Assembly (NCBI GenBank): GCA_963777515.1
Contig: CAVZQU010000007.1
Coordinates: 372,001-436,000 of the forward strand
Direction: 5' to 3'
From: CAVSWT01 sp963777515
Lineage (GTDB): Bacteria; Bacteroidota; Ignavibacteria; Ignavibacteriales; Ignavibacteriaceae
Length of the DNA: 64,000 nucleotides
The number at the start of each line of letters is the position of its first letter. Position 1 is the first letter of the stretch. Positions 1-10,103 of this stretch are shown here, piece by piece. The translations under genes and the position numbers were made by a program. Below the pieces are notes generated by a model that was given only the letters and a program-made list of their open reading frames with translations, made no database searches and was not told the DNA's origin.

Positions 1-809
1 CATGCACGTCCAACTCCATTGGATGCAAATCCATAAAATGGCCTGCCGGTTGCTGATTGAGTTTCTACATACATTCCACCATAATTATTTCCAGAGGTAG
101 TTGATCGAATACCAAAAAATTCATTAGCAGTTATTGGAGTGGAACGGCCTACAAACACTTTACCTGCATCATAAAATAAATCGCTTGCATTGCTTTGCCA
201 TGGACTACCGCTAACCGAGCCAGGCGCCCAATCTGAGCCATTCCATTGTAAAACCTGGCCATTTGTTGGCGCTGTATTTAAAATATTTCTTCCGCGTATT
301 TTGTTTACCATTGGATTTGGATAAGTGCCTGATAGATCTCCTCCGGCATTTCCTCCAGGGGGTAAGCTTAAACCAGGAGATAATTTGTCTTGAGTTACAG
401 CTCCATCAACTATTTTTTCTGTGGTTATGGTGCTATCTTCTACTGTCTTTGCAATTAAACTATATGCCGAAGCGGTTAACATAATTCTTGGTTCCAGTTC
501 AGCATCACCTTCAACCGAAATTCCCAACCAGTATGGTTCATCGAATGCCAACCCAAACGGAACAACAGCTCCCAAAACAATATTAAAAATTCCATCTCTT
601 ACATCAGCATTTTGTGTCTCATTCCATAAAGCAGTTCCACTGGTTGCTACATCATATAATTTAAATGTTAGAGATTTTGAGCCATTAACAAGATTACCTG
701 CATTATCTTTCAATACACCCTGGTAATTTATTTTTGCTGGAACCTGTGCAAATGTTTCGCAAGCAATAAAAACTAACAAAAATAAAAAAGTTGTTACAAA
801 GTTTTTCAT
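1..809 (-). CDS. secreted fibre-like protein, C-terminus beyond window
   Basis: Open reading frame running off the left edge; 269 codons are visible from ATG at 809. A strong AGGAGG ribosome binding site lies just upstream. The N-terminus is a signal peptide (about 22 residues, ending FAQ). Then comes an INYQGVLKD segment typical of Bacteroidota/Fibrobacter extracellular proteins, and later a GGDLSGTYPNP motif and a GQVLQWNGSDW motif of the kind seen before collagen-like or tail-fibre-like repeats. It is probably exported and surface-exposed. No catalytic motif is visible. Whether it ends in a T9SS sorting domain cannot be seen. The function is unknown. Confidence 0.7.
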   Translation of the reverse strand, partial: MKNFVTTFLFLLVFIACETFAQVPAKINYQGVLKDNAGNLVNGSKSLTFKLYDVATSGTALWNETQNADVRDGIFNIVLGAVVPFGLAFDEPYWLGISVEGDAELEPRIMLTASAYSLIAKTVEDSTITTEKIVDGAVTQDKLSPGLSLPPGGNAGGDLSGTYPNPMVNKIRGRNILNTAPTNGQVLQWNGSDWAPGSVSGSPWQSNASDLFYDAGKVFVGRSTPITANEFFGIRSTTSGNNYGGMYVETQSATGRPFYGFASNGVGRA

Positions 810-1079
810 TAAGACCTCCTATTATGATTATTAAAGAATGGCTGTTTTATTCATAAAAAGTCAAACTTAATTATTTCATCTAAATAGTATATTTGCTCAA
901 TAAATTGGATGCAGCGGAAATTGGAAATTGAATTAAATCATTAAAAGTGAAATCAATATATATTAAGCATTTAAAAAAGCATATAGAGCAAATAGATTAA
1001 ATTTTCATTTTATTTTGTGTAAATAGGATTGTTTATTTGGAATAATAGGACAAATGAACTAATAACAATAAAAACATTG

Positions 1080-1790
1080 TTAAATAAGTTCATTAATCAT
1101 TGAGGCACATTTAATAATTGCGGTTTCTGTCCTTAAGCGATTAGAGGCTAATTTGTATTTGTCATTCACATTAAATTGATTTAATTCTTTTTCGCTTAGC
1201 CCTCCTTCCGGACCAAAGATGAAAAAATAATTTTTAGAATTTTTTAAATCTCTACTATTAAATATTTGCTCAACATTTTGTTCAAAAACAATTTTTTCCC
1301 GAATAAGATTTATTTATTTCCTCCAATAGAATTAAGATGCAGATATTTTAGGCAAGTAACTTCTTAGAGATTGTTTCATAGCTGAAATTAAAATTTTATT
1401 CCATCTTTCAATTTTATTTCCTTTGGCAACAGTTCTTTCAGAATCAAAGACAATAAAATTTGTTATTCCAAGCTCGACACATTTTTCTAGCGCGAATTCA
1501 AATCTATCAGGACTTTTAAGTTTTGGGATGCAGAAAGTTATATTTGAAAATTTATTTTCGTATTCCATTGTATCTTCAATAATTGCCGTCAAAGAATTTT
1601 TATTAATTTCTGAAATTTTACTTTTAAATATTTTTCCTTCTCCATTTGTGACATAAACTTCATCATCAATAGAATGCCTCATTACTTTAACAATATGTTT
1701 AAAGTCTTCTGCTTCATTAATTATTATTTCATTCTTATTTTTTATTTGAGATGAATAGTAAAGCTCTATGTTTGAAAGATATTTATTCAT
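1080..1790 (-). CDS. rsmE: 16S rRNA m3U1498 methyltransferase RsmE, interrupted
   Basis: RsmE is a SPOUT methyltransferase that methylates U1498 of 16S rRNA. The N-terminal PUA-like part (from ATG 1790) and the start of the SPOUT domain read to a TAA at 1332. The same frame resumes downstream and contains the hallmark GPEGGLSEKE and LASNRLRTETA motifs, ending at 1080-1082. Total length (711 nt, 236 residues) fits the family. Two in-frame TAA codons (about 1332 and 1314) break it; the stretch between them reads sensibly (LEEINKSY) in another frame. Two compensating indels are therefore the simplest explanation. It lies 5 nt downstream of the Omp85-like gene and is probably cotranscribed. Confidence 0.85.
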
Positions 1791-1795
1791 TTATT

Positions 1796-3136
1796 TTAAA
1801 AAGATGCCCCAATATCAAAAATAAATTCGGAGCGGAAATGCTCATTAAAGGCAACTTCAAAACGAACGATGTTATATGGTAAAATTAAGAGAGTAAGTCC
1901 CAGTCCGTAACCCGAATTAAAATCATTTATACTTATGTGCTGCCCTTTAAATTGTGTCGCTCCGGTATCACCGAACATCTGTAAGTAAAGAGCAACTCTG
2001 TATGAAAGAAGCTGGTCCGGAATAATGGGAACAAAATCAAGTGAAATATTAAAATCTTTAACTATTGGATAATTAAATTCAAGTGAAGCTAAATATAAAT
2101 TATTCCCTTCGCTCTCATCAAAGAAATGTCCTCTAATTCTTTCACTATAACCTAAATAAGAATAATCATAAAATGGAACCAGTTTTCCCATCGTGAACCT
2201 TGAAGCTAATCTCCATTTGGCGCCAAGTTCTCCAATTAATTTTCTGTATTCCCTAAAATCAATTGAAGCTATTTGATAGTTAATGCCATCTATCCCCAAA
2301 CCTTTAAATTCAAAACTAGCTGCCCCTAAAATTCCTTCGCGTGCAAATTGACGCAAGTCTCTGGTGTCATAAGAATAGCTTGCTCCAATTGAAAAAAGTC
2401 TATCTATCCTATCATTAGAAGCTGAAATTCCTTTTATATAAGAAGGAGATTGTATGTAATTATAGTTTAAACTTATTCCAGCCTTTTGAAATAATCCTAA
2501 TCTTTTACCAATACCAATACCAGCGCTGATAAATTTCTGATTAAAATCTCCCCCGTATAAATATTTTGCTATACTGCTAATGTTCCGTGTATCGTGATAA
2601 GCAAGTGCAAGCTCTAAATAAATATTTTCATCCCATATAAAATATGGGTTTGAATAAGACAGAGATAAACTTGGGTCATAACCGAATAATGTTCTTGCCC
2701 GTAAAGTTTCATTTCTTCCTCTAAAATTTTGAATTACTACATCAAATCCATAAGATATCTTTTTCCAATCTCTATCTTTCAATTCGGCCAAAGGAATCGG
2801 ATAAATATACCAGCTTTCATTTACTAATATTTGCACAACATTTTTGGGAAAAGCTAATGGATCACGAACCAATCTTACTTTTGTAAATAAGCCAAGACTA
2901 AAAACCCTTTCAGAATTATATAATAGGATTTTATTGTTAATCGTATCGCCAACATTAAATGTAAGTTCCCTTAAGATAATCTCTTTATCCGTTATGTCGT
3001 TTCCTTGTATAGCAATTGAATCAACAACAAAACCATCTTTATAATTCTCATCAATTGATGTTCCCAAAATGGATTGTGTAAAGCAATTTTGATTAAATAC
3101 AATTAAAAATAAAAAAGGGAGAAATAATTTTATCAT
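1796..3136 (-). CDS. BamA/TamA-family outer membrane protein with one POTRA domain
   Basis: The 446-residue protein has an N-terminal signal peptide (ends CFTQS). One POTRA-like domain follows at about residues 36-110 (VDSIAIQGNDITDKEIILREL...GLFTKVRL), and then a C-terminal Omp85-type beta barrel. The barrel includes a Y-S-Y-D-T-R-D-L motif and an L-GYSERIRGHF-type segment, and it ends in Phe. With a single POTRA domain it is shorter than BamA, so it is more likely a TamA- or Sam50-like relative than the essential BamA. The substrate is unknown. rsmE follows at 5 nt. Confidence 0.75.
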   Translation of the reverse strand: MIKLFLPFLFLIVFNQNCFTQSILGTSIDENYKDGFVVDSIAIQGNDITDKEIILRELTFNVGDTINNKILLYNSERVFSLGLFTKVRLVRDPLAFPKNVVQILVNESWYIYPIPLAELKDRDWKKISYGFDVVIQNFRGRNETLRARTLFGYDPSLSLSYSNPYFIWDENIYLELALAYHDTRNISSIAKYLYGGDFNQKFISAGIGIGKRLGLFQKAGISLNYNYIQSPSYIKGISASNDRIDRLFSIGASYSYDTRDLRQFAREGILGAASFEFKGLGIDGINYQIASIDFREYRKLIGELGAKWRLASRFTMGKLVPFYDYSYLGYSERIRGHFFDESEGNNLYLASLEFNYPIVKDFNISLDFVPIIPDQLLSYRVALYLQMFGDTGATQFKGQHISINDFNSGYGLGLTLLILPYNIVRFEVAFNEHFRSEFIFDIGASF

Positions 3137-3310
3137 TTAAATTTTATGATATGACAAACAGTGGGTTAAAATAAAAAGAATATATTATCTTTTACAAGTA
3201 AGAAAAAATATAGTCCACTACAAAATATCAAAAAATATATAAGTACCGTCACACTTTGACAAACTAAGTTTGACAGCATTTATATCATACAATTTGAGAT
3301 AATTCATTAT

Positions 3311-6203
3311 TTATGAAATCGGTTCTTCGATATAATCTTCAATCGGGTTACAGGTACAAATTAAATTTCTGTCTCCATAAGCATTATTCACTCTACCAAC
3401 GCTCGGCCAAAATTTATTTGCTTTCACCCAATCAGTTGGATAGGCTGCTTTCTCACGCAAATACTGATGATTCCAGCTATCTGAAATAACACTAAAAGCT
3501 GTATGGGGCGAATTTTTCAGAACATTATCTTTCGAATCCATTGTACCATTTTCAATTTCTCTAATTTCTTCTCTAATTGAAATTAAAGCATCGCAAAAAC
3601 GGTCTAACTCTTTTTGGCTTTCACTTTCAGTTGGTTCAACCATTAATGTACCTGGAACTGGAAATGAAACTGTCGGCGCATGATAGCCGTAGTCCATTAA
3701 TCTTTTTGCTATATCTTCAACTTCAATTCCGGCGCTTGTTTTAAAGTTTCTCATATCAAAAATTAATTCATGCGCAACTCTTCCCTTGTTACCGGCATAC
3801 AATACTTTAAAATACTTTTCTAATTTTGCTTTTATATAATTTGCATTTAGAATAGCGGCTTCTGTTGCTTTGGTTAATCCTGTTTCCCCCATCATTTTTA
3901 TATATGCATAAGAAATAACTAGAATACTAGCACTGCCCCATGGTGCTGAAGACACTGCTGTAATTCCATTATTATGGTTTAACATTACAACCGAATGATT
4001 TGGTAAAAACGGAACTAACTTTTTGTTAACTCCTATTGGCCCCATCCCAGGCCCGCCGCCGCCATGAGGAATACAAAACGTTTTATGCAAGTTTAAGTGA
4101 CAAACATCAGCCCCGATAGCTGCAGGACTTGTTAATCCAACCTGGGCATTCATGTTTGCACCATCCATATAAACCAATCCGCCATTCTGATGAATGATAT
4201 CGCAAATTTCTTTTATACTTTCTTCAAACACACCATGAGTTGAAGGATAAGTTATCATTAAACAAGCAAGATTGTTTTTATTTGCTTCAACTTTTTTCTT
4301 TAAGTCTTCTAAATCTACATTGCCTTGAGGAGTTGAATTTACAACAACTACTTTCATCCCTGCCATTACTGCACTTGCCGGATTTGTGCCATGGGCAGAT
4401 GAAGGAATGATTGCAACATTACGATTATCATCACCATTATTTTTATGATATTCTCTGATAACCATCAAACCTGAATATTCTCCTTGTGCACCGGAGTTTG
4501 GCTGCAATGAAATTGCTTCGAAACCAGTTATAATTCCTAAATCTTTTTCCAGCTCAGTGAACAATTGTTTATACCCTTCTGTCTGCTCAGCAGGAGCAAA
4601 AGGATGAATCTTTGCGAACTCAGGCCAGGTTAATGCAATCATTTCTGTAGTTGCATTCAATTTCATTGTGCATGAACCAAGCGGAATCATGGAATGAACA
4701 AGTGACAAATCTTTATTTTCAAGCCGCTTTATATACCGTAACATTTCAGTTTCTGAATGATAAGAGTTAAATACTGCATTAGTTAAATAAGAACTTGTTC
4801 TTTTAAATTTGAAGGATATCCGACTTCAACATCAACAGATAATTCGACTTCATTTTTTTCACTAAATTTATTGCCGGATGCTTCAGCAAAGATTTCAAGT
4901 ATTTCAAATATTTCATGATAATCGGTTTCTTCGCTAATAGATATTCCGATTGAAAGATCATCAATATATCGGAAGTTTAATCCTTTTTCTAAAGCTAACA
5001 AGTTTATTTTTTTTGTCTGTCCCGGTGTGTCTGTTTGAATTAAAAGAGTATCAAAATAATTAATATTCTTTTGTTCGAATCCATATTCAATCATACCAAC
5101 TTCAAGTAGACGTGCAAATTTATTAATTCTCTCAGCGATTGCTTTTAATCCTTTACTGCCATGATAGACTGCATACATCCCGGAAATAATTGCTAATAAA
5201 ACTTGTGCAGTACAAATATTACTTGTTGCTTTTTCTCTTCTTATATGTTGCTCACGTGTTTGAAGCGCCATGCGATAAGCTTCATTTCCATTTGCATCGA
5301 CGGAAAGACCGATAATTCTACCAGGAATATTTCTTTTAAATTCTTCTTTGGTTGCAAAGAAAGCCGCATGAGGTCCGCCGAATCCCATTGGAACTCCTAA
5401 CCGCTGAGAATTACCCACAACAGCATCAGCTCCAAATTCCCCAGGGGGATTAATAATGTTAAACTTAATAAGTCAGCGGCAACAATTTTATAAATATCTC
5501 TTTTCTCAGCTTCATCAAATAAGTTTTTGTAATCATAAACTTCACCATATCCCGCTGGATACTGAACCAAGACTGCAAATATATTTTCATTTAATTCAAC
5601 ATCTTGATGATTACCCATTTGTAATTCAATTCCTAAAGGGTTTGCTCTGGTTTTTAATACATCAATTGTTTGAGGAAAAACTTCATCAGATACAAATAAA
5701 ATATTAGCGTCTTTATTTTTTCTTAATGAATAAAACATACTCATAGCTTCTGCAGCAGCAGTACCTTCATCCAGCAGCGAAGCGTTTGCAATGTTCATTG
5801 CGGTCAAATCAGAAACTACTGTTTGAAAAACTAAAAGTGCTTCCAGTCTGCCTTGAGAAATTTCCGCTTGATATGGAGTATATTGTGTGTACCATCCGGG
5901 GTTCTCAAGTATATTTCTTTGAATAACGCTAGGAATTCTGGTTGGATAATATCCCATACCTATATATGATTTGAATACTTTATTTTTAGCAGCAAGCTTC
6001 TTTAAATTTTCAATAAATCGAAATTCTGTTACTGATTCATCAAGTTTTAATTTATCTTTTAATCTGATTTGCGGCGGTATTGTTTCATTAATCAAAGTAT
6101 CAAGTGAATCAACCTTAATTTGTTTTAACATCTCTTGAATATCTTCATCACTAACACCAATATGCCTGTTAACAAATTTATCAGGATGCTCATATATTTT
6201 CAT
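3311..6203 (-). CDS. gcvP: glycine dehydrogenase (decarboxylating), P protein, frameshifted
   Basis: GcvP is the PLP-dependent P protein of the glycine cleavage system. It decarboxylates glycine and passes aminomethyl to lipoyl-GcvH. It is read in three pieces (5397-6203, 4783-5418, 3311-4744) that together give the usual single-chain length of about 964 residues. The N-terminus has FVNRHIG; the C-terminal half has the PLP lysine in HLNLHKTF followed by a glycine-rich IPHGGGGPGMGP loop. Breaks lie at about 5450 (C/G run; DLLSLTLL continues as PPGEFGADAVVGN in another frame) and about 4800 (AAAA run; RTSSYLTNAVFNSYHSETEM spans the gap). Both are single-base indels at homopolymers, so probably consensus errors. 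No glycine riboswitch was seen upstream. Confidence 0.9.
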
Positions 6204-6330
6204 AGGACTCTTTCAGAATTAAATTTTTTGAAAAAAAATCTGTTTTTTTAGTAACCAAATTTAATTAAATATTTTGAGAAAATTTTTCTAAAAAAATAAG
6301 ATTAATACAAGGATTTTTAGGATGGATAGA

Positions 6331-7116
6331 TTAATCTGCTTCCTGCTGTTTTATTATTGACAAAGCCTTTTGAGCTGCTTTTTGTTCGGCACTTTTTTTA
6401 TTCTTCCCTTTCCCGATACCATACTCCATATCTCCAATTAAAACCCGAATCGTAAAAGTCCGGTTATGCTGCGGCCCTTCTTCTTTCATGACTTGATAAA
6501 CCGGGTTATCTAATTTATGTGCTTGCGCATATTCCAAAAGCTGACTTTTATAATTTTCATCTATTAAATATAGACCGGCTTTAGTATTCGGGACAATTAA
6601 TATTTTATTAATAAATTTCTTAGCAGCATTCAATCCTTTATCAAGATAAACTGCACCTATAAGTGCTTCAAGCGCATCGCTTAAAACAGTTTTTGAGCCA
6701 TTGGAAAAAGTATTGGAAAGATTCTTACTAATTAAAAGGAAGTCAACCAAATTAATATTCTCGGCAGCTTCTGCAAGGGCAAATCTATTTACTAATTTAG
6801 CTCTAACTTTTGTTAAAAAACCTTCATCTTTTTCAGGGAAACTTTCAAAAAGATATTCTGCTACAGTTAAGCTTAAAACTGAATCCCCAAGGAATTCGAG
6901 CCTTTCATTTGAAACTTCAAACTCTTCGTTTTGTTCGAGGAAAGACCGATGCATCAAGGCTTGTATAAAATATTCCCTATTGTGAATTGAGAACCCTACT
7001 AATTCTTCAAGCTCTCTATATTTTTCTTCAGTAAAGAGGTCTGAAATATATTGAGAACTTTCTTCTTCCTGGCGCTGTTTTAATTTTTCAACCAGCCAGC
7101 TTAACAGCTTACTCAA
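6331..7116 (-). CDS. rnc: ribonuclease III
   Basis: RNase III is a double-strand-specific endoribonuclease that processes rRNA and mRNA. It is 261 residues long. The signature NERLEFLGDSVL lies at residues 70-81 and the second catalytic cluster DALEALIGA (Asp147, Glu150) follows. A C-terminal dsRNA-binding domain covers about residues 185-258 and ends in a GKNKKSAEQKAAQKAL motif. The start lies 2 nt after the fabF stop (7119), so it is the last gene of the fab operon, as in many bacteria. Confidence 0.96.
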   Translation of the reverse strand: MSKLLSWLVEKLKQRQEEESSQYISDLFTEEKYRELEELVGFSIHNREYFIQALMHRSFLEQNEEFEVSNERLEFLGDSVLSLTVAEYLFESFPEKDEGFLTKVRAKLVNRFALAEAAENINLVDFLLISKNLSNTFSNGSKTVLSDALEALIGAVYLDKGLNAAKKFINKILIVPNTKAGLYLIDENYKSQLLEYAQAHKLDNPVYQVMKEEGPQHNRTFTIRVLIGDMEYGIGKGKNKKSAEQKAAQKALSIIKQQEAD

Positions 7117-7118
7117 AG

Positions 7119-8366
7119 CTACCCCTCTAATTTCTTAAACAGAATAGAAGCATTATGGCCGCCGAACCCAAATGTGTTGCTTATAGCATAATTTATTTTC
7201 TTGTTAGTAGATTTCAAAGGGCTATAATTCAAATCGCATTCAGGATCGGGATTTGTAAGATTAATTGTTGGTGGAACAATATCATTTTTAATTGACAAAA
7301 CAGTTGCGATAGCTTCAATACCCCCTGCCGCACCAAGTAAATGACCTGTCATAGATTTTGTAGAACTTACAACCATATCATAAGCATGCTTGCCAAAAAC
7401 AGTTTTGATAGCTTTAGTTTCATTAACATCATTATATGGAGTAGAAGTTCCATGAGCATTTATATAATCTACTTGTTCAGGATTTATTTCCGCATCAATT
7501 AAACAGGCTTTCATAGAACGAACTGCACCTTCACCACCAGGTGCCGGAGCAGTCATGTGATGAGCATCCCCGGTTAAACCGATTCCAACAACTTCCGCAT
7601 ATATTTTAGCATCACGATTCTTTGCATGTTCATATTCTTCTAAAATAATTGTACCTGCACCTTCTCCCATTATAAAACCATTTCTGTCTTTATCAAATGG
7701 TCGGGATGCTTCCAGGTATCTGTCGTTCCAAGTAGAAAGAGCTCTCATTGCATTAAAGCCGCCGATTGATAATTCTGTTATTGCAGCTTCTGAACCACCA
7801 CACATCATTAAATTAGCACTTCCTCTTTGAATATGAATGAACGCATCAGCAATTGCGTGAGAGGATGTAGCACATGCTGAAGTTGTAGCATAATTCGGCC
7901 CCTTTAATCCATACTTAATTGAAATCAATCCGGCTGCCATATCCGAAATCATCATTGTAACAAAGAATGGACTTAATTTTTGAGGGCTGTTATTTTCAAA
8001 ATAAACATGATGCTGTTTTGTTAAAGTATCAATCCCGCCAATACCGCTTCCGTAAATAACACCAAATTTTTCTTTATCTAGTTCATCTCCATTTATTCCG
8101 GAATCCTTATATGCTTCATCGGAACTTACAAGAGCATAATGAGAAAACGGGTCCATTCTTTTAACAGATTTTTTATCAAGATAATCTTCTGGATTAAAAT
8201 TTTTTACTTCGGCAGCGAATTTGGTATCGAAATTTGTTGTATCAAATTTAGTTATAAGGCCAACACCGTTTCTACCTTCAAGCAGGCCTTTCCAAAATTC
8301 ATTGACACCAATTCCGATAGGAGTAATTGCTCCCATCCCGGTTACAACTACTCTTCTCTTATTCAT
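7119..8366 (-). CDS. fabF: beta-ketoacyl-ACP synthase II
   Basis: FabF carries out the condensation step of fatty-acid elongation: acyl-enzyme plus malonyl-ACP gives beta-ketoacyl-ACP. The protein has 415 residues with an intact Cys-His-His triad: Cys165 in TTSACATSSHA, His305 in NAHGTSTPYND and His342 in SMTGHLLGAAGG. It follows acpP in the fab operon, separated by a 112-nt gap that contains a terminator-like hairpin. Confidence 0.96.
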   Translation of the reverse strand: MNKRRVVVTGMGAITPIGIGVNEFWKGLLEGRNGVGLITKFDTTNFDTKFAAEVKNFNPEDYLDKKSVKRMDPFSHYALVSSDEAYKDSGINGDELDKEKFGVIYGSGIGGIDTLTKQHHVYFENNSPQKLSPFFVTMMISDMAAGLISIKYGLKGPNYATTSACATSSHAIADAFIHIQRGSANLMMCGGSEAAITELSIGGFNAMRALSTWNDRYLEASRPFDKDRNGFIMGEGAGTIILEEYEHAKNRDAKIYAEVVGIGLTGDAHHMTAPAPGGEGAVRSMKACLIDAEINPEQVDYINAHGTSTPYNDVNETKAIKTVFGKHAYDMVVSSTKSMTGHLLGAAGGIEAIATVLSIKNDIVPPTINLTNPDPECDLNYSPLKSTNKKINYAISNTFGFGGHNASILFKKLEG

Positions 8367-8433
8367 AGGTTACCCCTATTTTATTTATGAATTGCAAATT
8401 TAAAAAATTAAGCACAGTATGTTTACCATTCCT

Positions 8434-8469
8434 AAAAAAAAGGAAAGTCGAGAAAATATTTTTCCCGAC
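8434..8469 (-). terminator. terminator-like hairpin between acpP and fabF
   Basis: On the minus strand a 10-bp stem (GTCGGGAAAA paired with TTTTCTCGAC, one G-U pair, 3-nt loop) is followed by a T-rich tract. It lies in the 112-nt gap between the acpP stop and the fabF start. It has the shape of an intrinsic terminator and could give partial termination, so that acpP mRNA is more abundant than fabF mRNA. Confidence 0.6.
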
Positions 8470-8478
8470 CTTAAACAC

Positions 8479-8712
8479 TTAACCTAATTTTTCTTTTAAA
8501 TATTTTGTAGCGTCACCAACTGTACCAATTTTTTCCGCGTCTTCATCAGGAATGGAAACTTGAAAAGCACTTTCAAAACCCATCACCAGTTCAACTATAT
8601 CAAGTGAATCAGCGCCTAAATCATTTGTGAAAGAAGCTTCCGGTGTAATTTGAGATTCTTCAACACCTAATTTGTCCATGATAATCTCTTTTACTTTGGC
8701 TTCAACGTCCAT
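8479..8712 (-). CDS. acpP: acyl carrier protein
   Basis: A 77-residue acidic helical protein that carries acyl chains on a 4'-phosphopantetheine arm. The attachment serine is Ser36 in LGADSLDIVEL. Length and charge are typical. It sits between fabG and fabF, with a 42-nt gap to fabG upstream and a hairpin downstream. Confidence 0.97.
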   Translation of the reverse strand: MDVEAKVKEIIMDKLGVEESQITPEASFTNDLGADSLDIVELVMGFESAFQVSIPDEDAEKIGTVGDATKYLKEKLG

Positions 8713-8754
8713 TTTATTTACTCCTATTTATTTTTTGTGATAGTGAATTATAAT

Positions 8755-9498
8755 CTACATTGCCATTCCGCCGTCGACGGAAATTACTTGACCTGTTAAA
8801 TAATCAGCATCAGAAGATGCCAGGAAGACTGCTACTTTAGCAACATCTTCTGGCGTACCTAATTTTTTTAGTGGAACTTGTGTAAGAATTGCTTCTTTTT
8901 GTTTATCGTTTAATTTGTTTGTCATATCCGTTGAAATAAATCCAGGTGCAATTGCGTTAACATTTATATTTCTTGAAGCGAGTTCTTTTGCTGTAGATTT
9001 TGTAAAACCAATAACGCCGGCTTTGGAAGCCACATAATTAGCCTGGCCGGGATTACCAATTATTCCAACTACAGAAGTTATGTTAATAATCTTACCTGCT
9101 TTCTGGCCAATCATTGTTCTTAATGATGCCTTGGTATAATTATAAACACTTTTAAGATTTGCATTTATCACAGCATCAAAGTCATCTTCGGACATCCGTA
9201 AAAGCAAATTATCTTTAGTTATGCCCGCATTGTTCACTAAAATATCTAAACCTTTTATATTTTCCAAAGTAAATTTAACAACTTCTTCTGCTTCTGAAAA
9301 CTTAGCAGCATCTGCTTTTATGCTAAATACTTTCTTTTGATATTTTTGTAAATCGTTTTCCAATGCTTTGGCTGATTCTTCCGAGTTGTGATAAGTAAAT
9401 ACAACATCGCAACCGTTAAGAACTAATTGTTCAACAATTGCTTTCCCGATTCCTCTGGTACCGCCGGTTACAATTGCTTTTTTGCCTTCTAATTTCAT
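8755..9498 (-). CDS. fabG: 3-oxoacyl-ACP reductase
   Basis: FabG is an NADPH-dependent short-chain dehydrogenase that reduces beta-ketoacyl-ACP. The protein has 247 residues. The cofactor motif TGGTRGIG lies at 11-18, the NNAG motif at 89-92, and the catalytic Ser142, Tyr155 and Lys159 are present (YVASK). It ends in the usual GQVISVDGGMAM. Its ATG overlaps the stop of the upstream DUF3109-like gene by 4 nt, indicating translational coupling. Confidence 0.95.
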   Translation of the reverse strand: MKLEGKKAIVTGGTRGIGKAIVEQLVLNGCDVVFTYHNSEESAKALENDLQKYQKKVFSIKADAAKFSEAEEVVKFTLENIKGLDILVNNAGITKDNLLLRMSEDDFDAVINANLKSVYNYTKASLRTMIGQKAGKIINITSVVGIIGNPGQANYVASKAGVIGFTKSTAKELASRNINVNAIAPGFISTDMTNKLNDKQKEAILTQVPLKKLGTPEDVAKVAVFLASSDADYLTGQVISVDGGMAM

Positions 9499-10103
9499 GC
9501 TACTTCGTGTTCCTGTGAATTATTTGAATTTAAATATTCTTCTTTGTAAGCTTCCAGCTCGGCTAATCCTTCTGCACCTAAAAAGTGATGAAGCTCTTCC
9601 CTGCACGCATCAAAGATTGATTGTCCGTTGTTAGCTTCTTTATTACAAGTTTTTAATCTATCAATATGCTCATCGTCAATGGTTAAAGCTCCTTCGTAAA
9701 TTGTTAATGGAAATAGGACACAATAGATTGGTTTATATTTCCATTTATGTTCGCCTTCCATCATTGCAAGCTTTTGTAATGTACATAAACCGTCTTTATC
9801 AAGAAAAGAACATTTGCCATTAATTACATTTGTTCCAACAGCCACACCGGAATCAAAATCTTCATCTTCTTCGGGTGGTTCAAACCAAGTTGAAATATCT
9901 TTTGATTGAGTTTCATCAAACAAAGGCAAAACTTTATCTTTTATTTCTAAAATAGCTTCACTCTCTTTTAAATCAGTATAAACACCATAGTAGCAGCATT
10001 CGCCTGAACATTTGCAAGTAAAAGGAAAAGTGAAAATCTTGGGGTCTATTTTTATCCCATTAATTTCTTTTGTGAATTTTTCTACTGGAAATTCTTCACT
10101 CAT
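9495..10103 (-). CDS. DUF3109/YkgJ-like cysteine-rich protein inside the fab operon
   Basis: A 202-residue cytoplasmic protein with a cysteine cluster: CKCSGECC near residue 30, then a single Cys in GKCSF, another in GLCTL, one in IYCVLFPL and one in LKTCNKE. The spacing resembles the uncharacterised DUF3109 family and the related YkgJ-type putative metal- or FeS-binding proteins. It is wedged between fabD and fabG with overlaps at both ends (1 nt and 4 nt), so it is made together with the lipid enzymes. The biochemical function is unknown. The family assignment is by motif recall, not by search. Confidence 0.65.
   Translation of the reverse strand: MSEEFPVEKFTKEINGIKIDPKIFTFPFTCKCSGECCYYGVYTDLKESEAILEIKDKVLPLFDETQSKDISTWFEPPEEDEDFDSGVAVGTNVINGKCSFLDKDGLCTLQKLAMMEGEHKWKYKPIYCVLFPLTIYEGALTIDDEHIDRLKTCNKEANNGQSIFDACREELHHFLGAEGLAELEAYKEEYLNSNNSQEHEVA

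Noticed and set aside
3240..3290. Small palindrome CAAACTAAGTTTG and repeated TTTGACA before the Omp85-like gene
   Set aside because: Short, AT-rich and without a T tract or known operator match; probably chance.
6204..6330. Glycine riboswitch upstream of gcvP
   Set aside because: The gap is short, very AT-rich and lacks the paired aptamer cores.
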